From: Clostridia bacterium
Lineage (GTDB): Bacteria; Bacillota; Clostridia; Saccharofermentanales; Saccharofermentanaceae
DNA length: 53,495 nucleotides
Assembly: GCA_016281535.1 (NCBI GenBank)
Contig: JAEEIT010000034.1
Span: 1-53,495 of the forward strand
Reading direction: 5' to 3'
The notes under the pieces were generated by a model. The model was not told the DNA's origin, did no database searches, and saw only the letters and a list, made by a program, of their open reading frames with translations. The position numbers and the translations under genes are program-made. Below are positions 1-7,320 of this stretch, one piece after another (position 1 is the stretch's first letter; the number at the start of each line of letters is the position of its first letter).

Positions 1-17
1 CGATTGCGAAAGACTAA
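1..17 (+). CDS. Possible C-terminal end of an upstream gene (partial)
   Basis: One + frame reads Ile-Ala-Lys-Asp-stop, ending with TAA at 15-17, and a strong + strand terminator follows 33 bases later. This is the only support for a gene running in from the left edge. The product cannot be told. Confidence 0.25.
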
Positions 18-49
18 TCATTACTTCAGTTTCTTTTTCCTTTCTTTTT

Positions 50-87
50 CACCCCGGTGTTTCTCCTTTCTCACCGGGGTGTTTTTT
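50..87 (+). terminator. Intrinsic terminator
   Basis: A perfect 10-bp stem, CACCCCGGTG (50-59) with CACCGGGGTG (72-81), has a 12-base loop and is followed directly by a T-run (82-87). The T-run lies on the + side, so it ends a transcript coming from left of the window. Confidence 0.85.
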
Positions 88-140
88 ATGCTCTTTGCTC
101 TCGGCCTTTCTCCTTTGTTCTGTGCCCTGCGACACGGCGC

Positions 141-173
141 ATAAAGAAACGGCTCCCCTTTTACCGGGGAGCC
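141..173 (-). terminator. Terminator of the lipoprotein gene at 225-926
   Basis: An 8-bp stem, GGCTCCCC (151-158) with GGGGAGCC (166-173), is followed on the - strand by GTTTCTTTAT. It lies about 50 bases beyond the stop codon of the - strand gene. The T-tract is interrupted, so termination may be moderate. Confidence 0.6.
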
Positions 174-224
174 GCGAAGGAGGAATCGTCGAGAATCGAC
201 GGTGTTATTCATTTTGCAGTAGGA

Positions 225-926
225 TCAGATGGTCCAGGTACCATCCTGAAGGGATGCGGTAATATTCTTCTCAAGAGAATTCACATGACCCGTTCCCGGC
301 TCGACCCGGATCGACAGTGAGACCGACGTGTCCGTCTTATCATGGACGGAGATCACGATATTCCCCATCGGCGTCACGTCTTCCTTATCTGCCTCGACCG
401 TAACGGTAGCGCCCTCGAAGCGGTCCTCCAGGATCATCTTCAAGGCCCGCTTCTCACGGCTGTTGAGGAATGCCTCCCCGTCGAAAGACACCGCCCAGTG
501 CGTGTGGGCCGCATCCTGCGAAGAAGGAAGCATCTCGCTGATCTGGGAAGCCAGGAAATCCACATTATTCGACTCGGATCCGGTGATCCTCACCTCGGAT
601 ACGTCCGAGAACTGACAGGGGAAAGTCTCCAGGATATACCCGTCGTACTCGAGAGACACGACCATCCCCGGAGAGAGCGCCCACGCCGTGACCGCCTGAC
701 CGTCCTGATCGAAGATCGGCTGACCTGCCGGATTAAATGAATACAGGGAAGTATCTTCTTCGGAATTAGCGATGGCATAACAGAGCTGGTTCTTCTTATA
801 GAGGATCTCCAGCTCGATCCGGGTCTTATCCTTCTCCTCATTCGTCGGAGAAGTCCGTCGGCAGGAAGGAAGAAGCAGCATGCCGGAACAAAGAATCAGA
901 ATCATCCATCTTGATCGTCTGTGCAT
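225..926 (-). CDS. Putative lipoprotein of unknown function
   Basis: A 233-residue protein. Its N-terminus has the shape of a type II signal peptide: basic residues, a hydrophobic core (about residues 8-19) and then Leu-Pro-Ser-Cys with the lipidated Cys near residue 22. It is probably exported and anchored to the outer face of the membrane. The mature part is acidic, has no membrane segment and matches no domain I recognise. The ATG at 926 is preceded by GGGAG with a 7-base spacer. It stands alone, with a terminator downstream and a tRNA pair on the other strand upstream. No function can be assigned. Confidence 0.7.
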   Translation of the reverse strand: MHRRSRWMILILCSGMLLLPSCRRTSPTNEEKDKTRIELEILYKKNQLCYAIANSEEDTSLYSFNPAGQPIFDQDGQAVTAWALSPGMVVSLEYDGYILETFPCQFSDVSEVRITGSESNNVDFLASQISEMLPSSQDAAHTHWAVSFDGEAFLNSREKRALKMILEDRFEGATVTVEADKEDVTPMGNIVISVHDKTDTSVSLSIRVEPGTGHVNSLEKNITASLQDGTWTI

Positions 927-1050
927 CTTCCGTCTCCCCTTTGAGCGCTTCGAAATCCCATAATTACCATCTTATATTTTCAAGTCTAAACACCATATGT
1001 TGCAAAAGTGTGAATGCCTTGTATATATAGGTTGAACCATGAAGAGATGT

Positions 1051-1079
1051 TTGACATATTCTCTTATTCATGGCACAAT
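1051..1079 (+). promoter_or_regulatory. Candidate promoter of the tRNA-Gly gene
   Basis: A perfect TTGACA (1051-1056) is followed after 17 bases by CACAAT (1074-1079), which matches the -10 consensus at four of six bases. It would give a leader of about 50 bases before the tRNA. Confidence 0.4.
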
Positions 1080-1134
1080 TTCGTATGGAAGTTCTTTCAG
1101 AAAAATGCGTTTCAGAAGAACGCCGAAGAGATAT

Positions 1135-1208
1135 GCGGATATAGTTCATCGGTAGAACGTCAGCTTCCCAAGCTGAACAGGAGGGTTCGACTCCCTTTAT
1201 CCGCTCCA
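1135..1208 (+). tRNA. tRNA-Gly (anticodon CCC)
   Basis: A full cloverleaf can be drawn. The acceptor stem is GCGGATA (1135-1141) with TATCCGC (1198-1204). The anticodon stem TCAGC/GCTGA holds the loop TTCCCAA, giving anticodon CCC. The T-arm contains GGTTCGACTCC, and CCA is encoded at 1206-1208. The CCC anticodon reads GGG codons. Confidence 0.93.
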
Positions 1209-1215
1209 GAAACCA

Positions 1216-1252
1216 GGGGCTGTCTCAGAGTGAATGAGATAGCCCCTTTCTT
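1216..1252 (+). terminator. Terminator after tRNA-Gly
   Basis: A 12-bp stem with one G-U pair, GGGGCTGTCTCA (1216-1227) and TGAGATAGCCCC (1235-1246), has a 7-base loop and is followed by a short T-rich tract. Confidence 0.8.
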
Positions 1253-1323
1253 CTATCTATATAGTATCTTGACTTTTTGCTTTATAGATGGCAAACTATA
1301 TCGTGCTTGAGATAAGCAGGCAT

Positions 1324-1399
1324 GCCTTTATAGCTCAGTAGGTAGAGCGCATCCATGGTAAGGATGAGGTCACCAGTTCGATCCTGGTTAAAGGCTCCA
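1324..1399 (+). tRNA. tRNA-Thr (anticodon GGT)
   Basis: The acceptor stem is GCCTTTA (1324-1330) with TAAAGGC (1389-1395). The D-arm contains TAGCTCAGT, the anticodon stem CATCC/GGATG holds the loop ATGGTAA (anticodon GGT), and the T-arm contains AGTTCGATCCT. CCA is encoded at 1397-1399. It reads ACC and ACU codons. Its neighbour, tRNA-Gly, has its own terminator, so the two are separate units. Confidence 0.93.
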
Positions 1400-1430
1400 C
1401 ATTCCGGTCCTGTGTGGCCGTCATATATGA

Positions 1431-1456
1431 AGCCCCGATTTTTCGGGGCTTTTTCG
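1431..1456 (+). terminator. Terminator after tRNA-Thr
   Basis: The stem AGCCCCGA (1431-1438) pairs with TCGGGGCT (1443-1450) across a 4-base T loop and is followed by TTTTCG. Confidence 0.85.
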
Positions 1457-1598
1457 TTTCCATCCGCCTTCTCCTCATTCCCGTTTATAAGGCAACACGC
1501 TAATGCCATTCATGTGCCGGTATGGTATATTTGTATCAGCGGTTTATTTCTCTCCTCTTCAGAGTTGAAAATAGCCGTAGCATGAGGAGGTGCGTCCC

Positions 1599-2030
1599 AT
1601 GAAGATCTGTCCGAAATGTGATAACCAGAATGCCAATACCGCAGCGGTCTGTAAGTCCTGCGGCGCCAGCCTGAACGACGTTCCCGACCTGGAGAACGCC
1701 GTCGTGGAACTGGAGAAGAAAGACAGAAAGCCGGTCCTCGCCTTTGTCTTCGCCCTGCTTTCTTTTATCTTCGCCGCGTCAAAAGAACTTCTCCCCATCG
1801 ATGCGGAGGAACCGATGGTTTCTCACTTCATCTTATACTTTATCGCCTGTGCCTTATCGATCACATGCCTGGTCCTCGCCTTCCTTTCTCTTCGCGGCAT
1901 CTTCAGCAAGCGCCCCATCCCGGCCATCGGTCTTGCGGCCGTACTTCTCAGCATCGTATGTGTGGTCCTGGTCGGGCTCGATCTCCTGTCCCTGCCCGCG
2001 ACGATCTCCGATTTCCGTAACCTACTCTAG
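1599..2030 (+). CDS. Zinc-ribbon membrane protein of unknown function
   Basis: A 143-residue protein. The N-terminus is a small zinc ribbon with Cys-x2-Cys at residues 4-7 (CPKC) and 18-21 (CKSC). An acidic linker follows, then three predicted membrane helices at about residues 46-61, 75-96 and 105-128. A GTG in frame at 1590 is possible, but AGGAGG (1585-1590) sits 8 bases before the ATG at 1599 and decides the start. The layout, an N-terminal cytosolic zinc ribbon fused to helices, is common among uncharacterised Firmicute membrane proteins. No role can be given. Confidence 0.75.
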   Translation: MKICPKCDNQNANTAAVCKSCGASLNDVPDLENAVVELEKKDRKPVLAFVFALLSFIFAASKELLPIDAEEPMVSHFILYFIACALSITCLVLAFLSLRGIFSKRPIPAIGLAAVLLSIVCVVLVGLDLLSLPATISDFRNLL

Positions 2031-2081
2031 ACAGCCTCTGTGATACAATGAGACCATACACATAAGAAAGAAGGCACGATT

Positions 2082-2825
2082 ATGGCATCTTTTGACGAAA
2101 GAATCGAGAAACTCCAGAAGATCTTAGACGAAGCACGATCGGTCGTATTCTTCGGCGGAGCCGGTGTCTCCACCGAGAGCGGCATCCCGGATTTCCGCAG
2201 TAAAGACGGGCTTTATAACCAGCACGACGTGCAGTTCGATAAGTACCCGCCGGAATATCTCCTGAGCCATAGCTGCCTTTACGACCAGCCGAAGGTCTTC
2301 TTCGAGTACTACCGCCAGAAGATGGACTGCCGCACCATCGAGCCGAACATCACACATAAGAAGCTGGCCCAGTGGGAGAAAGAAGGACGGCTGACCTGTG
2401 TCATCACGCAGAACATCGACGGACTTCACCAGAAGGCCGGCTCGAAGAAGGTCTACGAAGTACACGGCACCACGCAGCGTGTCTACTGCGACAAATGCGG
2501 TAAGGAATACCCCTACGATATTCTCTTTACATCCACCGAACCGGTCCCGCACTGTACATGCGGCGGCATGCTCCGTCCGGATGTCACGCTCTACGAAGAG
2601 AGCCTTCCGAGTGAAGCCTGGGAGGGCGCGACCATGGCGTTGGCGAAGGCAGATGTCTTCATCATCGGCGGCACGTCCCTCACTGTCTATCCGGCCAATA
2701 CACTGACCCACTACTTCCGTGGCAAGCACCTGATCATCATGAACCGGGATGAGACCGCGCAGGACCGCTATGCCGAGATCGTCTTCCACGAAGGACTGGG
2801 CGAGATCTTCCAAAGGCTGAAATAA
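2082..2825 (+). CDS. cobB: NAD-dependent protein deacylase (sirtuin, Sir2 family)
   Basis: A 247-residue, full-length bacterial sirtuin. It removes acyl groups from lysines using NAD, releasing nicotinamide and O-acyl-ADP-ribose, in the cytoplasm. Visible motifs are GAGVSTESGIPDFRS (residues 26-40, the NAD-binding loop), QNIDGLH, a catalytic His in EVHG, a four-Cys zinc module (CDKC then CTC) and the late Rossmann segment GGTSLTVYPA. The amidase gene begins on the base after its stop (TAA then ATG), so the two are likely translationally coupled. Assignment to the family is firm; the substrate range is unknown. Confidence 0.93.
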   Translation: MASFDERIEKLQKILDEARSVVFFGGAGVSTESGIPDFRSKDGLYNQHDVQFDKYPPEYLLSHSCLYDQPKVFFEYYRQKMDCRTIEPNITHKKLAQWEKEGRLTCVITQNIDGLHQKAGSKKVYEVHGTTQRVYCDKCGKEYPYDILFTSTEPVPHCTCGGMLRPDVTLYEESLPSEAWEGATMALAKADVFIIGGTSLTVYPANTLTHYFRGKHLIIMNRDETAQDRYAEIVFHEGLGEIFQRLK

Positions 2826-3971
2826 ATGGAAAGAAAGACTTTCCGGAAACGTCTTCTGCTGTTCTTCGTGACTGCACTCTTTCTTCTGAGCGGATACGGT
2901 TGCGGGCTGCATTCGTCCGCATCGGGACGTACCCTGGCTACGACTAAAGAGACTTCCGATCTCCTGTCCGGCACAGAAGGAAACACATCCGAAGCCATCA
3001 CCTCCTCCGATACCACTTCACAGGATCCGTCTTCCGATACGACGGCTGCATCTTCGGAAGTCTCTGAGACGACGACCGAGACGGTACCTACGACGACTGA
3101 ACCTGAAGCCGGGGATCTTGACGGATATACGATCATCCTCGACGCCGGTCACGGCGGACGCGACTCCGGCTGCGTCTTCCCCTTTTCCAATCCTGAGTAT
3201 AACGAATGTGATTTCACCCTGCGGATCGCCCTTGCCACCAAGGACGAACTGGAAAGCCGGGGCGCGACAGTCTACCTGACGAGAAGCGACGACAGCTGGG
3301 TATCCCTCTACAGCCGCCCGGCCCAGGCGCATCTCATCTGCATGGACATCGCGAAAGAACAGGGGATCCTTCCCTTCACACCCGAGCGGGAAGAAGAACT
3401 CCGCGCGCTTCTTCAGGAAACCATCGACATTAACGAGAGCACGGCTGCCTCGGGTGGCATGGGCATCATGATCGGCTCCGGGTTCGGCGAAGATCTACTG
3501 GAACTGGTCGAGATGGAATATCAGCTCGACCGGGTCCTCTTCCTGTCGATCCATCTCAATTCCAATGAACCCAGGAACCTCCATGGTACCCAGGTTTACT
3601 ATGTCACGGATGAATCCGTCATCGAGAGCGAACACCGTCAGATGCGCGAGAATGCCGAATTCAAGCGCTCGGACTTCCCGCTCCGCGAGGATTACTACGG
3701 AAGGCGCAACGAAGATAACGAGCTTCTGGCCTCTTGCCTGTATGAGAACATCGTCGGGAACATCCCGGAATTCGAGACGAATGCGCGCCCGACGGTACAG
3801 GATAACTTCGCCGTCATAAGGGAGCATGGGCTCGTCGGCGCCCTGATCGAGGTGGCCTATCTGTCAGACGATCACGACCGGGAGATGCTCCTTTCGGACG
3901 ATGTTGTAAAGACCATCGCCGGCTCCATCGGTGACGGCGTGAAGATGTATTTTCAGACGAAAGGGTTCTGA
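2826..3971 (+). CDS. N-acetylmuramoyl-L-alanine amidase (Amidase_3), exported
   Basis: A 381-residue secreted enzyme expected to cut the amide bond between muramic acid and the stem peptide in peptidoglycan. A signal peptide (hydrophobic residues about 10-24, ending near Gly-Tyr-Gly-Cys) is followed by a Ser/Thr-rich linker to about residue 98. The Amidase_3 domain then starts at TIILDAGHGG, where the His is a zinc ligand. Later it has LSIHLNSN (second His ligand) and ALIEVAYLS (catalytic Glu). About 60 residues are inserted between the first strands and the second His; the insert contains the segment CMDIAKEQGILPF, which is shared with the next gene. It starts on the base after the sirtuin stop. 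The lipobox is imperfect, so lipidation is uncertain. Confidence 0.88.
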   Translation: MERKTFRKRLLLFFVTALFLLSGYGCGLHSSASGRTLATTKETSDLLSGTEGNTSEAITSSDTTSQDPSSDTTAASSEVSETTTETVPTTTEPEAGDLDGYTIILDAGHGGRDSGCVFPFSNPEYNECDFTLRIALATKDELESRGATVYLTRSDDSWVSLYSRPAQAHLICMDIAKEQGILPFTPEREEELRALLQETIDINESTAASGGMGIMIGSGFGEDLLELVEMEYQLDRVLFLSIHLNSNEPRNLHGTQVYYVTDESVIESEHRQMRENAEFKRSDFPLREDYYGRRNEDNELLASCLYENIVGNIPEFETNARPTVQDNFAVIREHGLVGALIEVAYLSDDHDREMLLSDDVVKTIAGSIGDGVKMYFQTKGF

Positions 3972-4077
3972 TCCCTCCTTCGCAGCAAAACTGTTTTTTC
4001 TTTTGACAATGTGATGAAAAAACGCGAAATTTCTTCGAAAGACGTGGTATGTTACGGCGAAAATATCCGAATTGTAA

Positions 4078-4105
4078 TTTACAAATCGGAATAATCGCTT
4101 ATACT
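4078..4105 (+). promoter_or_regulatory. Candidate promoter of the second amidase gene
   Basis: TTTACA (4078-4083) and TATACT (4100-4105) are separated by 16 bases, about 28 bases before the ATG at 4133. The surrounding 110 bases are AT-rich compared with neighbours. A lone TTGACA at 4004 has no matching -10. Confidence 0.5.
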
Positions 4106-4132
4106 TAAAGTGCACGTAATAGAGAGGACGTT

Positions 4133-5314
4133 ATGATGAATAACAATCAACCACAATCGAGACCTAATCGGGGCGCCCATCAACCCAATCCAACCCGAAC
4201 CTATTCCCAAACCCGGCGCCCCACTCGAATGAGTAAAGCCGAGATTGCCCGTCGTCAGTTCATCGCGAAGTGTATTATCGTCGTTTGTATGACTCTCGTT
4301 CTCGGTGGCGGTGTGTTTCTTCTCTTCCGCTCGGGTCTCTTCTCAAAATCCTCCTCTAAGAAGGAGACAACCATAACGACGACTGCAGGAACGGTGGTTA
4401 CCACCACCTCTGCGGCCGTGGAATCCACCACAGAGCCCACCACGCCTCCGGACGATCTTACCGGCTATACCGTGATCCTCGATCCGGGACACGGCGGCTG
4501 GGACCGTGGTACATCCTACCCCTACAACAGTGACCAGAACGAGGAACCGACGATCACGATCCGTATCGCCAATATCCTTGCGGATGAACTGCGCGGCCGT
4601 GGCGCGACCGTCTACATCACCCGTACCGAGGACAACTATTACTCGCTCTACTACCGTATCGCCGAAGTCCACCTGATCTGCATGGATATCGCGAAGGAAA
4701 GAGGGATCCTCCCCTTCTCCGCCGAGCGTGAGCAGGAACTCCGCGGCATGCTTCAGAAGATCAAGGAAGTCAACGACAACAGCTATGACAAGGGCGGCAT
4801 GGGCTTCATGGCCGGAACCGGCGTCGGTGCGGATCTGAAGGAACTCTTCGAGATGGAATATCAGCTCACAGATGTGGTCTTTATGTCCATCCATATCAAC
4901 GCCCACTACGACGAGACCACATTCGAACCGGTCAACCACCATGGTATCGAAGTGACCTATGTCACCGACGATGCCGTAAACGAATACGAAGGAAAACCGA
5001 AGAACCAGACATCCGGTGCTCCGGTACGTGATCCTTATCACGGCCGTCCGAACGAGCACAATCTTCTTTACGCACAGACGCTGTACGACGCCATCATCGC
5101 AGATAACCCGTCTCTTGCTTCGAACATGGATAAGCCGGTATACACAGCCAACTGGGCCGTCATCCGTAAGATCGGTCTCGTCGGCACACTTCTGGAATTC
5201 GGCTTCATCTCCCACGAGACAGACCGGGCGATCCTGATTGACGATGCGAAGCTGCAGCCGGTCTGCAGTTCCGTAGCTGATGGACTTGAGGAGTACTTCA
5301 AGCAGATCCGATAA
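4133..5314 (+). CDS. N-acetylmuramoyl-L-alanine amidase (Amidase_3), membrane-anchored paralogue
   Basis: A 393-residue paralogue of the previous gene. It begins with a polar, Asn/Gln/Arg-rich cytoplasmic stretch (about 40 residues), then one membrane helix (about residues 47-68), a Thr/Ser-rich linker, and the catalytic domain starting at TVILDPGHGG. The zinc/catalytic positions are present: His in PGHGG, His in MSIHINA and Glu in LLEFGFIS. The conserved insert CMDIAKERGILPF is shared with the upstream paralogue. Unlike that copy it lacks a lipobox and is probably a type II membrane protein facing the wall. It starts at ATG 4133; a second ATG follows directly. Confidence 0.88.
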   Translation: MMNNNQPQSRPNRGAHQPNPTRTYSQTRRPTRMSKAEIARRQFIAKCIIVVCMTLVLGGGVFLLFRSGLFSKSSSKKETTITTTAGTVVTTTSAAVESTTEPTTPPDDLTGYTVILDPGHGGWDRGTSYPYNSDQNEEPTITIRIANILADELRGRGATVYITRTEDNYYSLYYRIAEVHLICMDIAKERGILPFSAEREQELRGMLQKIKEVNDNSYDKGGMGFMAGTGVGADLKELFEMEYQLTDVVFMSIHINAHYDETTFEPVNHHGIEVTYVTDDAVNEYEGKPKNQTSGAPVRDPYHGRPNEHNLLYAQTLYDAIIADNPSLASNMDKPVYTANWAVIRKIGLVGTLLEFGFISHETDRAILIDDAKLQPVCSSVADGLEEYFKQIR

Positions 5315-5325
5315 GGAGTTTCCCT

Positions 5326-6168
5326 ATGAATATTGCCATCGTGACCGGCGCCTCCTCCGGAATGGGAGAAGAATTCGTAACGCAGCTCTTCATGGAGATA
5401 GACAATCGGATAGGTGCGCCCTACGATGAGATCTGGATGATCGCAAGAAGCGAGGATAAACTTCAGAATCTTCGTGATTCCGTCGCCAACATCCCCTTCC
5501 GCATGCCCGAACGCCGATTCCCGATCCTTCGCCCGATCCCACTGGACCTGACGAAAGAGGAATCCATCCGTTCCCTTGCCGCACTTCTTGAAGAAAGAAA
5601 ACCCGTCATCCGCCTGCTCATAAACTGCGCAGGCATGGGCAGGAACAGTGCTTTTGCCGAACAGACAGTAGAAGAGACGCGATCCGCGATCACCCTGAAC
5701 TGTACATCTCTTTCGGAAGTGACCAATATCTGCCTTCCCTATATGCTTCCCGCTGCCTCTTCCCTTCCTAAGAAAGAAGCCCCGCGCATCATCAACATCG
5801 CCTCATCGGCAGGCTTTCTGCCCCAGCCGGGCTATGCGGTCTACGCCGCCACGAAGTCCTATGTGATCTCTTTCTCCCGCGCGCTGGCCACCGAGCTGCA
5901 GAGCCGAAACGTCGCCGTCACCTGCATATGCCCGGGCCCGGTCGACACCAACTTCATTAAGGTCAGTAAGAACGACCCGAATGCCACCTTCACCGGCTTT
6001 AAGTCAAAGTTCGTCACCACGACGGGAAAACTCATTCCCGCCTCTCTCCGCGCCTCGAAGAAAAGAAAGAAGATGCTCGTTTACGGTCTCGGCCAGAAAG
6101 CCCTTCACCTCATGTCGAAGGTCCTTCCCACCAGCTGGATCCTCTTCTTCGAAAGAGGAATGTCCTAA
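5326..6168 (+). CDS. Short-chain dehydrogenase/reductase (SDR) family protein
   Basis: A 280-residue NAD(P)-dependent oxidoreductase of the classical SDR fold. The N-terminal cofactor motif is TGASSGMGEEF, followed by INCAGMG (the NNAG-type motif), a catalytic Ser in NIASSAGF and the Tyr-x3-Lys pair in YAATK. After it comes ICPGPVDTNF, typical of the family. The C-terminus is extended and basic. AAGGAG lies 7 bases before the ATG and 11 bases after the amidase stop, so it probably shares that transcript. The substrate is not predictable from sequence. Confidence 0.85.
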   Translation: MNIAIVTGASSGMGEEFVTQLFMEIDNRIGAPYDEIWMIARSEDKLQNLRDSVANIPFRMPERRFPILRPIPLDLTKEESIRSLAALLEERKPVIRLLINCAGMGRNSAFAEQTVEETRSAITLNCTSLSEVTNICLPYMLPAASSLPKKEAPRIINIASSAGFLPQPGYAVYAATKSYVISFSRALATELQSRNVAVTCICPGPVDTNFIKVSKNDPNATFTGFKSKFVTTTGKLIPASLRASKKRKKMLVYGLGQKALHLMSKVLPTSWILFFERGMS

Positions 6169-6370
6169 TCCTCGATTCCTTGGACAGGTTCTTCCTTCTC
6201 ATCATATCGGAGGAGGTATACACTGGCCGTTCCACCTGAATCATCCAGAATGAGCAGACTCATGCAGACCGTTAAACATGCAAACCGTTTCACTCGTCGC
6301 ACCGGCATTCTCCTTAATTCAAATCAGGTATAATATGCCTCGAGTGTATCACGACCCATCATATGCTACA

Positions 6371-6390
6371 AGGGACATATCTGTCCCTTT
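6371..6390. terminator. Hairpin between convergent genes
   Basis: The stem AGGGACA (6371-6377) pairs with TGTCCCT (6382-6388), followed by TT. It lies between the SDR gene (+) and the VanZ-like gene (-) and may end either transcript weakly. The rest of the 240-base gap shows no gene. Confidence 0.4.
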
Positions 6391-6408
6391 ATCCCGAAAT
6401 GCCTGAAA

Positions 6409-7320
6409 TCACGACAGTTTGAAGATCGTCTTTTCTTTTCCTTTAGTCACTTTCCTACGGATACCGTCCAGTGCTTTTACAATGAGGATACCGATAAAGA
6501 AGCCGACAACATTCATCCACAGATCATCTATGTCGCATTCGCCGATATTAAAGAAATACTGGCACGCCTCGATCGTTCCGGAAAGCAGGACCGGGATCAG
6601 GTAGAGGATCCATCTGCGGCGGCGGTTCCGCCACAAAAGGCCCAGATAGAAACCAAGGGGCGTGAAAATCAGGAGATTTCCGAAGAACTGTACGAAAGCG
6701 CCGTTTCGGAAGGCGCCTTTGCGGATCAGAGGCCAGTATATGGAGAAAGCACCCCGGAACGGTATCAGATGGAGGCTTCTTCTGGCTTCCGTCGCGGTGC
6801 GCTGGAAGACGAAGAGATCCAGAAGGAGCGCGATGTAGATCAGGAAGAATACGATGCTCGAGCATAGAAATCCGTTGCTGAAGGTCTTTCGGATATGTGA
6901 GGCGTTCCATTTCTTGTGCGAGAAAAGCCGGATCAATACCGTGACCATGACACCGCTGCCCCACATCAGGAGGATTCGGAACCACCACTCATAGTCCATG
7001 TTCTTGATGAGTGTCCCCCACCCTTCGGAGACGTGCTTGATGGCAAACACGGCTACGTTCCACATGAGACCTCCGGTCTGAAGGAGCGAGCAGAGGAAGT
7101 GACTCTTGGCCATCAGGAACAGAAGGAGCGTCAGCACCATCGCTGCCATCAGAAGAAACACTTCCTGCATGGGCGACAGGAAACGCTCACTGACATCGAT
7201 GCAATAAGGATGCAGAACGATCCCAAGCACGAAGACGAGTCCGGTCAGAAACGGATTCGTCCTCGGGATCTTGTGGGAGGAATGTGCGGGTCTTCGCCCT
7301 TTCGTCTGTTTCTGACTCAT
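6409..7320 (-). CDS. VanZ-like integral membrane protein
   Basis: A 303-residue membrane protein with about seven hydrophobic segments. The C-terminal half has the VanZ-family pattern: an Arg-rich loop then LIPFRGAFS, a long helix with NLLIFTPLGFYLGLL, and a final region GTIEACQYFFNIGECDIDDLWMN, whose Asp-Asp-x-x-x-Asn is typical of VanZ. VanZ itself gives low-level teicoplanin resistance, but most homologues have no known role. Its ATG overlaps the cellulase stop (ATGA), so translation is coupled to that gene. Confidence 0.8.
   Translation of the reverse strand: MSQKQTKGRRPAHSSHKIPRTNPFLTGLVFVLGIVLHPYCIDVSERFLSPMQEVFLLMAAMVLTLLLFLMAKSHFLCSLLQTGGLMWNVAVFAIKHVSEGWGTLIKNMDYEWWFRILLMWGSGVMVTVLIRLFSHKKWNASHIRKTFSNGFLCSSIVFFLIYIALLLDLFVFQRTATEARRSLHLIPFRGAFSIYWPLIRKGAFRNGAFVQFFGNLLIFTPLGFYLGLLWRNRRRRWILYLIPVLLSGTIEACQYFFNIGECDIDDLWMNVVGFFIGILIVKALDGIRRKVTKGKEKTIFKLS

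Noticed and set aside
4004-4009. TTGACA upstream of the second amidase
   Set aside because: No -10 lies at 16-18 bases. The TTTACA/TATACT pair at 4078-4105 is a better promoter.
6329-6390. TATAAT at 6329 followed by a hairpin at 6371, a possible tiny RNA
   Set aside because: There is no -35, the transcript would be only about 50 bases, and the hairpin is better explained as the end of convergent genes.
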